The position numbers and the translations under genes were made by a program. A DNA stretch of 64,000 nucleotides, taken from contig JADZAP010000044.1 in the NCBI GenBank assembly GCA_020852705.1, positions 1 to 64,000 on the forward strand. Reading direction: 5' to 3'. Position 1 is the first letter of the stretch. Each line of letters opens with the position of its first letter. Below the pieces are notes generated by a model. That model was not told the origin of the DNA. It saw only the letters and a program-made list of their open reading frames with translations, and did no database searches. This DNA comes from Ignavibacteria bacterium (GTDB taxonomy: Bacteria; Bacteroidota; Ignavibacteria; Tepidaquicellales; OLB5). This document shows, in pieces, positions 37,964 to 48,266 of the stretch.

Positions 37964-39739
37964 ATGTTTAAAAAAATAGGCAATATAAAACTTTTACCGC
38001 CTGTGAGCTGGTTTAACCTGAAACAGCTTGCAGATACTGCTTATAAATCAATTGTTTCAAAAATTATCGGTGAGCAGTCTGATAGAAGGTTAATGCTTGC
38101 TCTGGCCTCCAGTGAAATTAAAATTTTTGACTACACTAAGCAATATGTGCTTAATAAAAACAAACCTGAGCCGGTTTTGGATTCAAATCGCAATGAGTTG
38201 TGGCTTGATTTCATTGCAGATACAGGTGATGGCTGGAATTCTACATATTCTGTGGCTTATTATGCTGCAAAACCTTCACTTAAGCTTAATGACGCTTCAA
38301 ATACTTATCATACTAAAAGGGGAGAAGTGCTGGTTTTTGGAGGCGATGAAGTTTATCCCACTCCTTCAAAAAAAGCTTATAAAGAAAGACTCATATACCC
38401 TTTTGAACAGGCATTTGGTGATGATAAATCTGCCCAATCGCCCCATGTGTTTGCAATCCCGGGAAATCATGACTGGTATGACGGACTTGAAGCGTTTACC
38501 AGACTATTTTGCAGTGACCTTGGCACAAGAAAATTTGCGGGATGGTTTTCACGTCAAAAACGCAGTTACTTTGCTTTAAAACTTCCTCAGAACTGGTGGC
38601 TTTTGGCAAGTGATGGACAGCTTCACTCAAATATTGATACTGCTCAGCTTGATTACTTCCGTGAAATTGTTCATCAACACATGAAGCAAGGGGATAAAGT
38701 AATTTTATGTATCTCTGAACCGGTTTGGATTTATGCACATAAGTATAAAAAATATGGTGCAAGTTATGATGAATCTGATCTCATATATCTTCAGGAAGAA
38801 ATTTTAAAACCCAATGGTGCCGAAGTTAAAGTTTTTTTAACCGGCGACCTGCATCATTACAGAAGACATGAAGAAGTTAATCCGGCTAATAAAAATAGCT
38901 GTACGCAGAAAATAACTGCAGGCGGGGGAGGAGCATTTCTTCATCCTACTCATGGCAGTGATTTTTCACTATTAACAGAAGAGCAGCAGCTAACCGGACA
39001 AAAGCCCAGAGAGTTTAAACTTAAAAAAAGCTTTCCTGACGAAAAAACTTCAAAACTCCTTGGGTGGAAAAACCTATTATTTCCGTTTACCAATCCCGGT
39101 TTTGGTTTTATTACCGGAATCCTTTACTTGGTTACAATATGGATAGTTAGCTCTACTTTAAATTTTGAAATTGCACATGATGTTCTTGGATTCTTTAATC
39201 AGGTTTTAAAGGCATTTGTAATTAATCCGGTGGCTGCCTTGTGGCTTGGTGTTATTGCAGTATGTTTTGTTTTTTTTACGGATACTCACTCAAAGCTGTA
39301 TAAATGGCTTGGCGGGTTAACACATTTTTTTATGAATCTCTTAAGCATAGCTTACGTTGGACTGTTTGCAACTTTTATTAATAATAAAATATTTAACGAA
39401 AATCTGATTACCGGTTTTACTTTTATACCCTTGATTATTTTTGGATTAGGCTGGTTCTTTGGTGCATTAAATATGGGCATTTACCTTACCGTTTCTATGA
39501 ATATTTTTGGAAGACATGATAATGAAGCATTTTCAGCTATTAAATGTCCGGATTACAAAAATTTTATTCGTATGCATATTGATAATAAGGGTACACTTAC
39601 AATTTATCCAATTAAAATTGAAAAAGCAGCACGCAAGTGGCGTGAAAGGATGCAGGGAGATAAAGATAATGCTTTTATTATTCCCTTAGATGGCAGCAAA
39701 CCGGAACTGATTGAAGAACCTATTGTAATAAAAAATTAA
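37964..39739 (+). CDS. Membrane-bound calcineurin-like metallophosphoesterase
   Basis: The 591-residue protein has a metallophosphoesterase domain in its first 340 residues, with FGGDEVYP, the diagnostic IPGNHDWYDG, and LTGDLHHYRRHE metal ligands. Four membrane segments follow (about 380-520), for example GFGFITGILYLVTIWIVSS and PVAALWLGVIAVCFVFF, then a short cytoplasmic tail of about 70 residues. The soluble domain precedes the first helix and has no signal peptide, so it should face the cytoplasm. The substrate is not evident. It follows the anti-sigma-like gene, which may point to a stress or signalling role, but that is conjecture. Confidence 0.85.
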   Translation: MFKKIGNIKLLPPVSWFNLKQLADTAYKSIVSKIIGEQSDRRLMLALASSEIKIFDYTKQYVLNKNKPEPVLDSNRNELWLDFIADTGDGWNSTYSVAYYAAKPSLKLNDASNTYHTKRGEVLVFGGDEVYPTPSKKAYKERLIYPFEQAFGDDKSAQSPHVFAIPGNHDWYDGLEAFTRLFCSDLGTRKFAGWFSRQKRSYFALKLPQNWWLLASDGQLHSNIDTAQLDYFREIVHQHMKQGDKVILCISEPVWIYAHKYKKYGASYDESDLIYLQEEILKPNGAEVKVFLTGDLHHYRRHEEVNPANKNSCTQKITAGGGGAFLHPTHGSDFSLLTEEQQLTGQKPREFKLKKSFPDEKTSKLLGWKNLLFPFTNPGFGFITGILYLVTIWIVSSTLNFEIAHDVLGFFNQVLKAFVINPVAALWLGVIAVCFVFFTDTHSKLYKWLGGLTHFFMNLLSIAYVGLFATFINNKIFNENLITGFTFIPLIIFGLGWFFGALNMGIYLTVSMNIFGRHDNEAFSAIKCPDYKNFIRMHIDNKGTLTIYPIKIEKAARKWRERMQGDKDNAFIIPLDGSKPELIEEPIVIKN

Positions 39740-39799
39740 AAATGAATATTGCAATTATAAGAAATTTAAAAATTGCAAATTAAGTGCATTATGTTTCAA

Positions 39800-40804
39800 T
39801 TAACTTACAAATGGGCAAGCTGCAAAATGTCCCGGAGTTTTTTCCTCAAGCGGTGGAACTGCATCGGCACATGAGGGCTGTACTATTGGGCACCGCGTTC
39901 TGAATCCGCAGCCGCTTGGCTTATTAAGCGGCGTTGGCACATCTCCTTTTAATATTATCCTTTCTTTGTTCCTTAAATCCGGATTAGGCAGTGGAACTGC
40001 CGAAAGCAATGCCCTGCTGTATGGATGTTTTGGATGATGATATATTTCTTTTCCTTCGCCAACTTCAACAATGTTGCCAAGGTACATTACTGCAATTCTC
40101 GAGCTGATATGCTCTACCACTGAAAGATCATGGGCTATGAACAAAATACTCAAATCAAATTCCTTTTGAAGTTCCTGTAATAAATTAATTACCTGTGCCT
40201 GTATAGATACATCTAAAGCAGAAACCGGCTCATCAGCTATTATTAGTTTGGGGTTAGTTGCAAGTGAGCGGGCTATTCCAATTCGCTGCCTTTGCCCCCC
40301 CGAAAACTCATGCGGGTAGCGTTTTGACTGCTCTGCCTGTAACCCAACTTTTTCAAGTAACCATGATATTCTTTCCTTACGCTCTTTCTTTTGCATTGAT
40401 GTATGATACAGCATTGGCTCTTCAATAATTTGACCTACATTTAATCTAGCATTAAGCGATGAATACGGATCCTGAAATATCATCTGTATCATTGAGCGGT
40501 ACTTTCGCATTTCATTGCGTTTGAGCTTTAGTAAATCAATTCCACCTTCATCTGAATTCAGCCATACTTCTCCCGATATTTCAACATCAGGTGAAGAGAA
40601 TTTAAGAATATTTATAATTGCTTTGCCTGCTGTTGATTTGCCGCAGCCTGATTCACCTACAAGTCCAAGTGTCTCACCTTTTCTAATTTCAAAACTTATG
40701 CCGTCGACAGCCTTAACTTCGGCAACCTTACCAAGAAATACTCCGCCTGTAACAGGGAACTTTACTCTCAGATCTTTAACTTCTATTATGTTTTCTTTAT
40801 TCAT
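39800..40804 (-). CDS. oppF: Oligopeptide ABC transporter ATP-binding protein, OppF/DppF type
   Basis: The 334-residue ATPase has Walker [12 protein letters not shown], signature [15 protein letters not shown], Walker [13 protein letters not shown] and the C-terminal oligopeptide-type motif [16 protein letters not shown], which includes the cysteines that can bind an Fe-S cluster in this family. It is the last gene of a five-gene minus-strand operon (binding protein, OppB, OppC, OppD, OppF) and overlaps the previous gene by 4 bp. It may also power the ATPase-lacking operon at 10-16 kb. Confidence 0.94.
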   Translation of the reverse strand: MNKENIIEVKDLRVKFPVTGGVFLGKVAEVKAVDGISFEIRKGETLGLVGESGCGKSTAGKAIINILKFSSPDVEISGEVWLNSDEGGIDLLKLKRNEMRKYRSMIQMIFQDPYSSLNARLNVGQIIEEPMLYHTSMQKKERKERISWLLEKVGLQAEQSKRYPHEFSGGQRQRIGIARSLATNPKLIIADEPVSALDVSIQAQVINLLQELQKEFDLSILFIAHDLSVVEHISSRIAVMYLGNIVEVGEGKEIYHHPKHPYSRALLSAVPLPNPDLRNKERIILKGDVPTPLNKPSGCGFRTRCPIVQPSCADAVPPLEEKTPGHFAACPFVS

Positions 40805-41907
40805 TGGTTCTCTTTTACAGATTGATACTTTTTAGCTTTATTCATTGAAATTAAATGGCACCTTACTAACCTGCCATGTGAGATTTCTATCAGTTCAGGC
40901 TCGGTTTCCCGGCAAATATCCATTACTTCTGTGCAGCGAGTGCAGAACTTGCACCCTATTGGAAGCTCAAGGATATGAGGTATAATTCCCGGAATTGCTT
41001 TTAGCTCACCTTGGATATCTTTATAGGGATCAGGAAGTGATTGCAGTAAACCTTTGGTATATGGATGTTTTGGATCTTTAAATATACTGAATACATCACC
41101 AACTTCCTGAATCTTGCCTCCATACATTACTATAACTCTGTCGCACATTTCTGCAACTATACCAAGATTATGTGTAATAAGAATTATTGCAGCTTCCTCA
41201 CGTTTCTTTTTGATATTAACCATTAGTTCAAGTATCTGTGCCTGTATGGTAACATCAAGGGCTGTTGTTGGTTCATCTGCAATAAGCAGCGAGGGATTGC
41301 ATGCAAGAGCCATTGCTATCATTACCCTTTGGCGCATACCGCCTGAAAACTGATGCGGGTAATCTTTCATTCTTCTTGCTGCATCCGGAATTCCAACAGC
41401 TTCTAACATTTCTACGGCAGTTTTTTCTGCCTCTTCCTTTTTTACTTTTTCATGTGTTAATATAACTTCTGTTATCTGTTCGCCAATTTTCATAACAGGG
41501 TTTAATGAAGTCATTGGTTCCTGAAATATCATTGCTGCTTCATATCCGCGGTACTTCTTCATCTCCTCATAAGAAAGCTTTAGTAAGTCAACTCCGCGGA
41601 ATAAAACTTCTCCTGCAACAATTTTGCCCGGCGGGTCAGGAATCAAACGTGTTATTGAATATGCTGTTACCGATTTCCCTGAACCAGACTCACCTACAAT
41701 GCCAAGTACTTCACCTTCATAAATATCAAATGAAACATCATCCACAGCTTTTGCAGGTACTTTTCCCTTAAGTTTTTTATCTTCATCATAAAATTTTTTA
41801 AGAAAATCTTCCTGCTGAAAAGTTGATGAGGATTTTAATTGTTTGTCAGTTGCTTCTACAAAAAAGTATGTTCTTAAATTCTTTATTTCAACCAATTTCT
41901 TCTTCAT
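40801..41907 (-). CDS. oppD: Oligopeptide ABC transporter ATP-binding protein, OppD/DppD type
   Basis: The 368-residue ATPase has Walker [14 protein letters not shown], signature [15 protein letters not shown], Walker [15 protein letters not shown] and a C-terminal cysteine motif, [18 protein letters not shown]. An insert of about 45 residues near the N-terminus ([30 protein letters not shown]) lengthens it relative to typical OppD and is a lineage feature. It is stitched to oppF by an ATGA overlap and separated from the OppC-type gene by 2 bp. Confidence 0.94.
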   Translation of the reverse strand: MKKKLVEIKNLRTYFFVEATDKQLKSSSTFQQEDFLKKFYDEDKKLKGKVPAKAVDDVSFDIYEGEVLGIVGESGSGKSVTAYSITRLIPDPPGKIVAGEVLFRGVDLLKLSYEEMKKYRGYEAAMIFQEPMTSLNPVMKIGEQITEVILTHEKVKKEEAEKTAVEMLEAVGIPDAARRMKDYPHQFSGGMRQRVMIAMALACNPSLLIADEPTTALDVTIQAQILELMVNIKKKREEAAIILITHNLGIVAEMCDRVIVMYGGKIQEVGDVFSIFKDPKHPYTKGLLQSLPDPYKDIQGELKAIPGIIPHILELPIGCKFCTRCTEVMDICRETEPELIEISHGRLVRCHLISMNKAKKYQSVKENQ

Positions 41908-41909
41908 TG

Positions 41910-42977
41910 TTACCTCATCCTTGAATATACTTTTGGATCAAATGCTTCACGAATAGCTTCACCTATAAATACAATGGCTATTAACGTTAAAAACATTGCA
42001 GCAAGCGGAATTGCAACTAACCACCAATGTTCAATGTTTGTCATTCCCTGCCTTACAAGCTGTCCCCAGCTTGGTGTTGGCGGAGGCAAACCAAAACCTA
42101 AAAAATCCAGTGAAACAAGCGCGGTTATATCTGCAACAATTGCAAATGGTGCAAATGAAATTATTGGAGTAAGTGAATTTGGTAATATATGCTTAAAAAT
42201 TATTGTTCTGTTTTTAGCTCCAAGTGAAACAGCTGCAGAAACATAATCTCTTGCTTTTTCTCTGTAAAACTCTCCCCGTACATAATAAGTAATTCCCATC
42301 CAGCTGAAAGCTGTAAGAATTAGAACAAGAAGTATAAAATTTGGCTGTAATATTGAGCTAACTATTATCATTACATATAAAAAGGGTAATGTACTCCATA
42401 TCTCAATTATCCTTTGCCCAAATATATCAACCTTGCCGCCAAAAAATCCAAGCATTGAGCCAATACTAACGCCTATTAGATATGCAAAAAAAGTTACAAC
42501 CAGTGCAAATGAAATTGATATATTAAATCCATACAGAGTTCTTGCAAATACATCTCTTGCCCTGTCATCAGTACCAAATATATGTTGTGTACTTGGTGAG
42601 TGAGGCGGAGAGCCATCGGTTTCATCAAGAAGATTTTCGTTTGGACTGAATGGATAAACAGGCATTAATACCCAGTTATCGCTGTTACTTTCTTCAAATG
42701 ATTTTTTCAATAAACGATAGTTGGTTTCACCAAAACCATCCTGCCCAAAAAAAGTTGATTCATAAATTCCGCTCTTAAACAGCGGAAAATAATAATTGCC
42801 GTTGTATTTTACCAATATGGCAGTATGGTTTATAAACAAGGGAAGTATAAAAGAGAGTACATAAAATATTACAAGTGCAACAAATGCATAATAACCGCGT
42901 TTAAATGTTTTAAACTTGCGCCACCGTTTTCTGAATATTGAAATTGATACTTTTTCTTTTTTTGTTTCCTTTGTCAT
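41910..42977 (-). CDS. Peptide ABC transporter permease, OppC/YejE type
   Basis: The 355-residue permease has a cytoplasmic N-terminus, a first helix (ALVIFYVLSFILPLFI), a long periplasmic loop (about 65-140) and a five-helix core with EAA loop YVSAAVSLGAKNRTIIFKHILPNSLTPI. GTDDRARDVFARTLYGFNIS matches the OppC/YejE pattern. Its partner is encoded 60 bp upstream. Long loops such as this resemble YejE, so microcin-C-like peptide or oligopeptide uptake is plausible. Confidence 0.92.
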   Translation of the reverse strand: MTKETKKEKVSISIFRKRWRKFKTFKRGYYAFVALVIFYVLSFILPLFINHTAILVKYNGNYYFPLFKSGIYESTFFGQDGFGETNYRLLKKSFEESNSDNWVLMPVYPFSPNENLLDETDGSPPHSPSTQHIFGTDDRARDVFARTLYGFNISISFALVVTFFAYLIGVSIGSMLGFFGGKVDIFGQRIIEIWSTLPFLYVMIIVSSILQPNFILLVLILTAFSWMGITYYVRGEFYREKARDYVSAAVSLGAKNRTIIFKHILPNSLTPIISFAPFAIVADITALVSLDFLGFGLPPPTPSWGQLVRQGMTNIEHWWLVAIPLAAMFLTLIAIVFIGEAIREAFDPKVYSRMR

Positions 42978-43037
42978 TTATTAATGATCAGTTGTATAAT
43001 TAAGCTGTGGTTTTTTAATTTTAAATTCTGTTAATAT

Positions 43038-44078
43038 TTACTTAAATCTTATTCTGGGATCAAATATTGCATACAGTATATCTGAAATTATATTTCCTAT
43101 CAGCAGTAAAAAGGATGAAAGAACAAGAATGCCCATTGTTACAGGGTAATCTCGTTGTTCAATTGATTTAAAGCCCAGCAATCCCATACCATTAATATTA
43201 AATACCGTCTCAATCAAAAAACTTCCGGCAAGAATTAATGAAAGAAAATGTCCAAGACCCGTTGCAATGGGTATTAACGAGTTACGTAATGCATGCTTAA
43301 ATATAACACGTTTTTCAGAAAGTCCTTTTGAAAATGCTGTTCGTATATAATCTTGACTTAAATTTTCTATAACTGAATTTTTTGTAAGAATTGTTAATGT
43401 TGCAAAACTTCCTACCAAATATGATACAACCGGCAGAACTGTATGATGCAATTGATCGGTTATTTGTCCCCAAAAAGTTAAATATTCAAAATCTTCTGAG
43501 CGGAAACCGCCTAAGGGAAATACATCCCACAAACTTCCGCCGCCAAATATTACGAGCATTATTGTACCAAATGCCCACCCGGGAATTGAATAGCCAATAA
43601 ATACCATTATTGATGATAACAGATCAAACTTTCCGCCATTTTTTACCGCTTTCATTACACCAAGCGGTATGCAGATAAGATACGTCAAAATAAATCCAAT
43701 TAACCCAAAATAAATTGAAACAGGAAACCGCGATATAATTACATCCCATACCGGTTCTGCATATACATAAGATTTTCCTAAATCAAGTTTAAGCATATTT
43801 CCCAGCCACCTTAAATACCTCTCGTGTATGGGGAGATCAAAACCATAAAACTTTTTCATTTCCTGCAATGCTGACTCAGGTATTTCAATTCCGCCTGAAA
43901 CATTATTTCCTGAAGTGCCAACTTCACCGCCCTGCATTTGTCCGCCCATTCTTAGCTTTAACAACTCACGCTCAAGCGGTCCGCCCGGTACTATTTGGAG
44001 TATAAAAAAAGTGATTAATGTAATTCCTAAAAACGTAGGTATAATAAGTAAAAATCGCCTTATAAAATATGCTGTCAT
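43038..44078 (-). CDS. Peptide ABC transporter permease, OppB/YejB type
   Basis: The 346-residue permease starts MTAYFIRRFLLIIPTFLGITLITF and contains the OppB-type EAA loop YIRTAFSKGLSEKRVIFKHALRNSLIPIATG and GSFLIETVFNINGMGLLGFKSI. A periplasmic insert near residues 40-70 is rich in Gly, Gln and Met (LRMGGQMQGGEVGTSGNNVS), similar to YejB. It is followed by its OppC partner and then both ATPases, so this locus is a complete transporter. Confidence 0.93.
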   Translation of the reverse strand: MTAYFIRRFLLIIPTFLGITLITFFILQIVPGGPLERELLKLRMGGQMQGGEVGTSGNNVSGGIEIPESALQEMKKFYGFDLPIHERYLRWLGNMLKLDLGKSYVYAEPVWDVIISRFPVSIYFGLIGFILTYLICIPLGVMKAVKNGGKFDLLSSIMVFIGYSIPGWAFGTIMLVIFGGGSLWDVFPLGGFRSEDFEYLTFWGQITDQLHHTVLPVVSYLVGSFATLTILTKNSVIENLSQDYIRTAFSKGLSEKRVIFKHALRNSLIPIATGLGHFLSLILAGSFLIETVFNINGMGLLGFKSIEQRDYPVTMGILVLSSFLLLIGNIISDILYAIFDPRIRFK

Positions 44079-44143
44079 ATAATATTGTTCTATATTAAAA
44101 AGGCAGCTTAAGCTGTTTTAAAGCAAAAGCTGCCGGTACAAAT

Positions 44144-46075
44144 TTATTTTCCTGATGCCTCTTCTTTTTCTTTTACCTCTAACCAGTATTTTTGGTCTTC
44201 AGGTTTAACCTCAATTTTTTTATTCTTATCAGCTTTTACTGCATCATATTCTGCTGCCTTTTCAGGATCATAATACCATAATACACATGTAAACAGATAA
44301 TCACTTGTTCTTGGCAATACCCATTCAGGATAACTGAATTTATTATGAAATGCTATTCTTTGAAAAGGTGCATACCAGCCAAAACCGTATCCAAAATAAC
44401 TGCAGGCTATACCGTCAATTTCTCTTATTATCTTAACTCTTTCCTTTTTATCAAATGTAACGTTATACTTGTCGCAAAGCTCATCTATTTTTGGATCTTT
44501 AATTCCGGGCCAGTTAGTTGTGTTTGGTGAATCAGCTGTGTTTGATTTCAGTGAACTTTCCGGATTTGGTATTCTTAACCCCGTCCAAGCAGTTACCATT
44601 AATGTAAAGTTTCTTTCATTGCCAAGCTGAAATCTTGTAGAACCGTCAATTTGTTTCAGGTTAAGTTTAATACCTGCTTTTTTCAGGTCTTCCTGAAAAA
44701 TCGTCAGGTATCTTTCCTGTCCCGGTCCGCCGTCAAAAGGTAAATCTAACTCAAATACTTTTCCGTTTTTAACAAGATAACCGTCAGAGTTTTTATCTTT
44801 CCACCCCGCTTCCTCAAGCAGCATTCTGGCTGAATCTAAACTGAAACCAATCTTTGGATTATTTGGATTTTCATATACTGAACCGGGGAAATATGAATAT
44901 TCAGGTTCGTATGCATTAAAAAACAGTTTTTCATTGAATTTCTTTCTGTCCCATAAATATGTAACAGCTTTACGTATTCTTATATCATCAAAAGGCGGCT
45001 TACGCATATTGAAAACCAAACCCTGTACCCCATTGGGATTTTCGTTAAATACACGGTAACGGGCTACCAAGCCGCGTTTAAATTCATCAAAATCAAACCT
45101 TTCTGCCCACCATTGTGCTCGGTTTACTGCATATATATCAATATCACCTTTTTTAAATTTTTCAAACGCTAAAGATTCATCCGTAATAACTTCTAACTTA
45201 ATTGCATCAAAATTATTTGTTCCAATATTAAATCTTTCTTTCTCGCCCCAGTAATCACTTCTTCTGCGGAAAGTTACTGACTGTCCCTTATTAATATCTT
45301 CTTTGAGCAATATATATGGTCCCGAGCCCGGTATGGCTTCAAACTGGTATTTTTCTAAATATTCTTTGCCGCTTATGCCTCCTATATAATGGGCTGGCAG
45401 TATTCTCATTGAACCGGCAAAATAAAGAAATTGCCTCCAGTTCAGCTTTTTTGTTTTAACTGATACTATATATTTGCTCTCAGCAACGGGCTGTTCATAA
45501 GTTCCGTATAATATATTTGAGTATGCTTCTAGTATCCCCGGATCTACAAGCATTTTCCAAGATGCAACAACATCTTCAGCTACAACAGGTTTGCCGTCTG
45601 CCCAGCGGGCATTTGGATTAAGTCTGAACCAAAACTGCTTTTTATCTTCACTTATTTTCCAGTGTGTTGCCAAACCAGGTATCCATTCTTCTGTTACAGG
45701 ATCCTGATTAAGCAGCCCCTCATACATTAATCCGTATTCCATAAGGTTATTAACGTAAGAATTTGCATCCTTTCCAATATTTCTTAATGTATTAGGGAAA
45801 TCGGGGATTCTCATCGTAAATGTTCCGCCTTTAATTGCATTTGAATCACCTGCAATATTATAATTTACAGCTGTTTCCCATCCTTCACCGGTAAAACCCT
45901 CACCGCCTTGATCCGGCGGTACGCTTGGGTCTGCACCCGGTGGTGTATCAAATTTTTTAACCGAAACGGGTTTTGTATCAATTTGTTTTTTGGGTTTTGT
46001 GGATTTACTGCATGATATAAACAGTGCGGAAATTAAAATAAACAGAAGTACAGCAGGAATTGTTTTATTTTTCAT
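44144..46075 (-). CDS. Family 5 solute-binding lipoprotein (YejA-like)
   Basis: From the ATG at 46073-46075 the protein is 643 residues and starts with a lipoprotein signal (lipobox LFISC, Cys22); the upstream ATG at 46090 adds five residues and is less likely. A proline- and glycine-rich linker follows the Cys, then a family 5 binding domain (WADGKPVVAEDVVASWK, GSGPYILLKEDINKGQSVTFRRRSDYW, IRKAVTYLWDRKKFNEKLFFNAYEP). The tail is a 30-residue Glu/Lys-rich extension. It is the first gene of the second peptide uptake operon. Confidence 0.93.
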   Translation of the reverse strand: MKNKTIPAVLLFILISALFISCSKSTKPKKQIDTKPVSVKKFDTPPGADPSVPPDQGGEGFTGEGWETAVNYNIAGDSNAIKGGTFTMRIPDFPNTLRNIGKDANSYVNNLMEYGLMYEGLLNQDPVTEEWIPGLATHWKISEDKKQFWFRLNPNARWADGKPVVAEDVVASWKMLVDPGILEAYSNILYGTYEQPVAESKYIVSVKTKKLNWRQFLYFAGSMRILPAHYIGGISGKEYLEKYQFEAIPGSGPYILLKEDINKGQSVTFRRRSDYWGEKERFNIGTNNFDAIKLEVITDESLAFEKFKKGDIDIYAVNRAQWWAERFDFDEFKRGLVARYRVFNENPNGVQGLVFNMRKPPFDDIRIRKAVTYLWDRKKFNEKLFFNAYEPEYSYFPGSVYENPNNPKIGFSLDSARMLLEEAGWKDKNSDGYLVKNGKVFELDLPFDGGPGQERYLTIFQEDLKKAGIKLNLKQIDGSTRFQLGNERNFTLMVTAWTGLRIPNPESSLKSNTADSPNTTNWPGIKDPKIDELCDKYNVTFDKKERVKIIREIDGIACSYFGYGFGWYAPFQRIAFHNKFSYPEWVLPRTSDYLFTCVLWYYDPEKAAEYDAVKADKNKKIEVKPEDQKYWLEVKEKEEASGK

Positions 46076-46308
46076 TATGATGGCTCCCAATAAATATTTA
46101 CTGATATTCTCTCAATAAGAAATTAAATGAATTATTAATAGCTCAAATATTGTAAAAGTTATGCACAATTTAAACATTAAAATTAATCTGTTAAATTTAT
46201 TATTGAAAATGGACATCTGCCAGATTTACCTGTTGAAAATTATGTAAATAGAAACGGTGTTGAATTATGCGATATCACTGTTAAATTTATGAGTAGCTTT
46301 CTGAATAT

Positions 46309-46340
46309 AAAAAAAACCCGCTTCAATTGCGGGTTTTATT
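46309..46340 (-). terminator. Intrinsic terminator after mdh
   Basis: AAAACCCGC (46313-46321) pairs with GCGGGTTTT (46329-46337). On the minus strand the stem is followed by eight or more T. It lies directly downstream of the malate dehydrogenase gene. Confidence 0.9.
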
Positions 46341-46360
46341 GTTTATTTAATTTTATTTTT

Positions 46361-47293
46361 CTAATCCTTCATATTATCTAATACATTCATTACTTCCTTA
46401 ACAGCTTTAGCTGATTCATCTAATAGCTTCTTTTCATCGTCAGTAAGTTTAAGTTCAATTATCTTTTCAATTCCGCCCTTACCCAAAATTACAGGAACGC
46501 CAAGGTAAATGTTTTTTAAACCGTACTCACCGTTTAACAGTGCGCAAACAGGGAAAACACGTTTCTGGTCTTTTATAATTGCTTCTACCATTTGTGCAGC
46601 CGCCGAGCCGGGTGCATACCATGCCGATGTTCCAAGCAGGTTTACTATTTCACCGCCTCCTTTTTTGGTGCGCTCTATAATTTTATCAAGTACTGCCTTT
46701 TCAATCAGCTCTGTTACCGGAATACCGCCTATTGTTGTATATCGCGGAAGTGGTACCATTGTATCACCATGCCCGCCCATTAATACTGCCTGAATATCTT
46801 TTGGTGATACATTAAGCTCATCAGCAAGAAATGCTTTATATCTGCCTGTATCAAGAATACCAGCCATACCAAATACTCTGTTTGACGGGAATTTTGAATT
46901 TATGTATGCACAGTATGTCATTACATCAAGCGGATTTGATACAACTATTATTATTGCATTGGGTGAGTATTTTACAACCTGCTCGGTTACTGATTTTACA
47001 ATCTTTGCATTTGTTGAAATCAAATCATCACGGCTCATGCCCGGTTTTCTGGGTAACCCCGAAGTAATTACCACGACTTCTGAACCCGCAGTTTTTGAAT
47101 AATCATTGGTTGAACCTTTAACTCTTGTATCAAACATATTAATTGCAGATGTTTCCCAGATATCAAGGGCTTTGCCCTCTGCAAAGTTTTCTTTTATATC
47201 AAGAAGTACAACTTCACCGCATATTTCATGGTGCGCCAGAACTTCAGCACAGGTTGCACCTACATTTCCTGCGCCAATTACTGATACTTTCAA
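46361..47293 (-). CDS. mdh: Malate dehydrogenase
   Basis: The enzyme interconverts malate and oxaloacetate with NAD. The 310-residue protein begins with the Rossmann motif VIGAGNVGATCAE. It has the substrate arginines in GLPRKPGMSRDDL, which marks it as malate rather than lactate dehydrogenase, then VVSNPLDVMTYCA, GMAGILDTGRYKAFLA and the catalytic His in LMGGHGDTMVPLPRY. It matches the LDH-like MDH group used in Chlorobi and Bacteroidota. It is a single-gene unit. Confidence 0.95.
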   Translation of the reverse strand: MKVSVIGAGNVGATCAEVLAHHEICGEVVLLDIKENFAEGKALDIWETSAINMFDTRVKGSTNDYSKTAGSEVVVITSGLPRKPGMSRDDLISTNAKIVKSVTEQVVKYSPNAIIIVVSNPLDVMTYCAYINSKFPSNRVFGMAGILDTGRYKAFLADELNVSPKDIQAVLMGGHGDTMVPLPRYTTIGGIPVTELIEKAVLDKIIERTKKGGGEIVNLLGTSAWYAPGSAAAQMVEAIIKDQKRVFPVCALLNGEYGLKNIYLGVPVILGKGGIEKIIELKLTDDEKKLLDESAKAVKEVMNVLDNMKD

Positions 47294-47354
47294 TTTATTT
47301 GCCTCGTTCTAATTATTTATTTAGAAATTTATTTTAAAAATAGTTGAATAAAAA

Positions 47355-47390
47355 AAGCGAGTGAACCCGTGTCCACTCGCTTAAAAAAAT
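47355..47390 (-). terminator. Intrinsic terminator after rpmA
   Basis: AAGCGAGTG (47355-47363) pairs with CACTCGCTT (47374-47382). On the minus strand the stem is followed by TTTTTT. It closes the rplU-rpmA transcript. Confidence 0.88.
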
Positions 47391-47418
47391 TTTTGCCTTT
47401 TAAAGACAAATTAAAAAA

Positions 47419-47682
47419 TTACTTGGATTCTACGGGAACTATGCTGATCTTTTTCTTTGACTTTGTGTAGTCAGTAAATTTTACTTTGCCGTTTATCATA
47501 GCAAATATAGTATCATCTTTTCCAAGAGATGTATTTGCTCCGGGTAAAAACCTTGTTCCTCTTTGTCTTACAATTATACTGCCTGCGGTAACAAGCTCAC
47601 CGCCAAAACGCTTTACGCCCAGTCTTTGGGAATTACTGTCGCGTCCGTTCTTTGTACTTCCTAATCCTTTTTTATGAGCCAT
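47419..47682 (-). CDS. rpmA: 50S ribosomal protein L27
   Basis: The 87-residue protein begins [28 protein letters not shown] and includes [26 protein letters not shown], the classic L27 sequence. The N-terminus reads AHKKG directly, so no cleavable extension is present. A C-terminal basic tail of some 15 residues ([15 protein letters not shown]) follows. It is 79 bp after rplU in the usual order. Confidence 0.97.
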   Translation of the reverse strand: MAHKKGLGSTKNGRDSNSQRLGVKRFGGELVTAGSIIVRQRGTRFLPGANTSLGKDDTIFAMINGKVKFTDYTKSKKKISIVPVESK

Positions 47683-47719
47683 TGTATATTAAAAATTTAT
47701 TTTCTTTAAAAATATTAAA

Positions 47720-47767
47720 ATCAGGTTAATTATTTATCAGGTTAATTATTTATCTGGATAATTATTT
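47720..47767. repeat. Three tandem 16-bp units between rplU and rpmA
   Basis: Two perfect copies of ATCAGGTTAATTATTT (47720-47751) are followed by a diverged third (ATCTGGATAATTATTT, 47752-47767) that contains the rplU stop codon. The pattern suggests slippage duplication of the gene end. Confidence 0.85.
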
Positions 47768-48070
47768 AATTGAGTTTATCTCAATTTCTGTATATTGCTG
47801 CCTGTGACCTTTTGTTCTTTTATATCCTTTTCTTCTTTTTTTCTTAAATATAATAACTTTATCATCTTTTACATGACCAAGAACTGTTGCTTCAACTTTC
47901 ATTGAAAGTGTTGGTGCGCCAACCTGAAAAGATTTATCATCTTTACTGAACATCAAAACATCACCAAAAGAAACCTTTGATCCTGCTTCATCTTTAAGCT
48001 TGGGAATAAATAGTCTTTCTGATTCTGAAACTTTGTATTGTTTACCTTTAAAATTTACTATTGCGAACAT
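47762..48070 (-). CDS. rplU: 50S ribosomal protein L21
   Basis: The 102-residue protein has MFAIVNFKGKQYKVSESERLFIPKL, GSKVSFGDVLMFSKDD and the terminal basic signature KKKRRKGYKRTKGHRQQYTEIEI. It is complete. Its start is only about 50 bp from the tRNA-Ala fragment at 48121, so it marks the last core gene before the island. Confidence 0.97.
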   Translation of the reverse strand: MFAIVNFKGKQYKVSESERLFIPKLKDEAGSKVSFGDVLMFSKDDKSFQVGAPTLSMKVEATVLGHVKDDKVIIFKKKRRKGYKRTKGHRQQYTEIEINSIK

Positions 48071-48118
48071 TGAAATATTAATTAAATTATGATTTTATTT
48101 GCATAACTTCCTTAACTC

Positions 48119-48173
48119 TGTGGAGCTAAGGAGGATCGAATTCCTGACCTCTTGAATGCCATTCAAAACGAAA
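48119..48173 (-). repeat. tRNA-Ala(GGC) 3' fragment, candidate island end (copy 1)
   Basis: On the minus strand this reads as the 3' two-thirds of tRNA-Ala: anticodon arm with TTTGA-ATGGCAT-TCAAG (anticodon GGC), variable loop AGGTC, T-arm with loop TTCGATC and the acceptor 3' strand TAGCTCC-A. No matching 5' half lies upstream, so it is not a working tRNA. The T-stem has one mismatch (AGGAA against CTCCT). A near-identical copy lies at 56153-56209 in the same orientation. Such fragments mark the far end of elements integrated at a tRNA 3' end. Confidence 0.85.
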
Positions 48174-48266
48174 AATTGCTATAACCATTAAGTTACAGCA
48201 ATTATGCAATTTAGCAATTATTTATATTCTTTTCAATGCCTTATTTTCTATAGTTTTCCCTAAAAG

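Noticed and set aside
48119..48200. A complete tRNA-Ala gene on the minus strand, with a D-arm-like segment (GTAACTTAATGGTTATAGC) ahead of the anticodon arm.
   Set aside because: The 5' acceptor strand does not pair with TAGCTCC, the T-stem has a mismatch and the spacing to the D-like segment is wrong. The rest matches only a 3' fragment.
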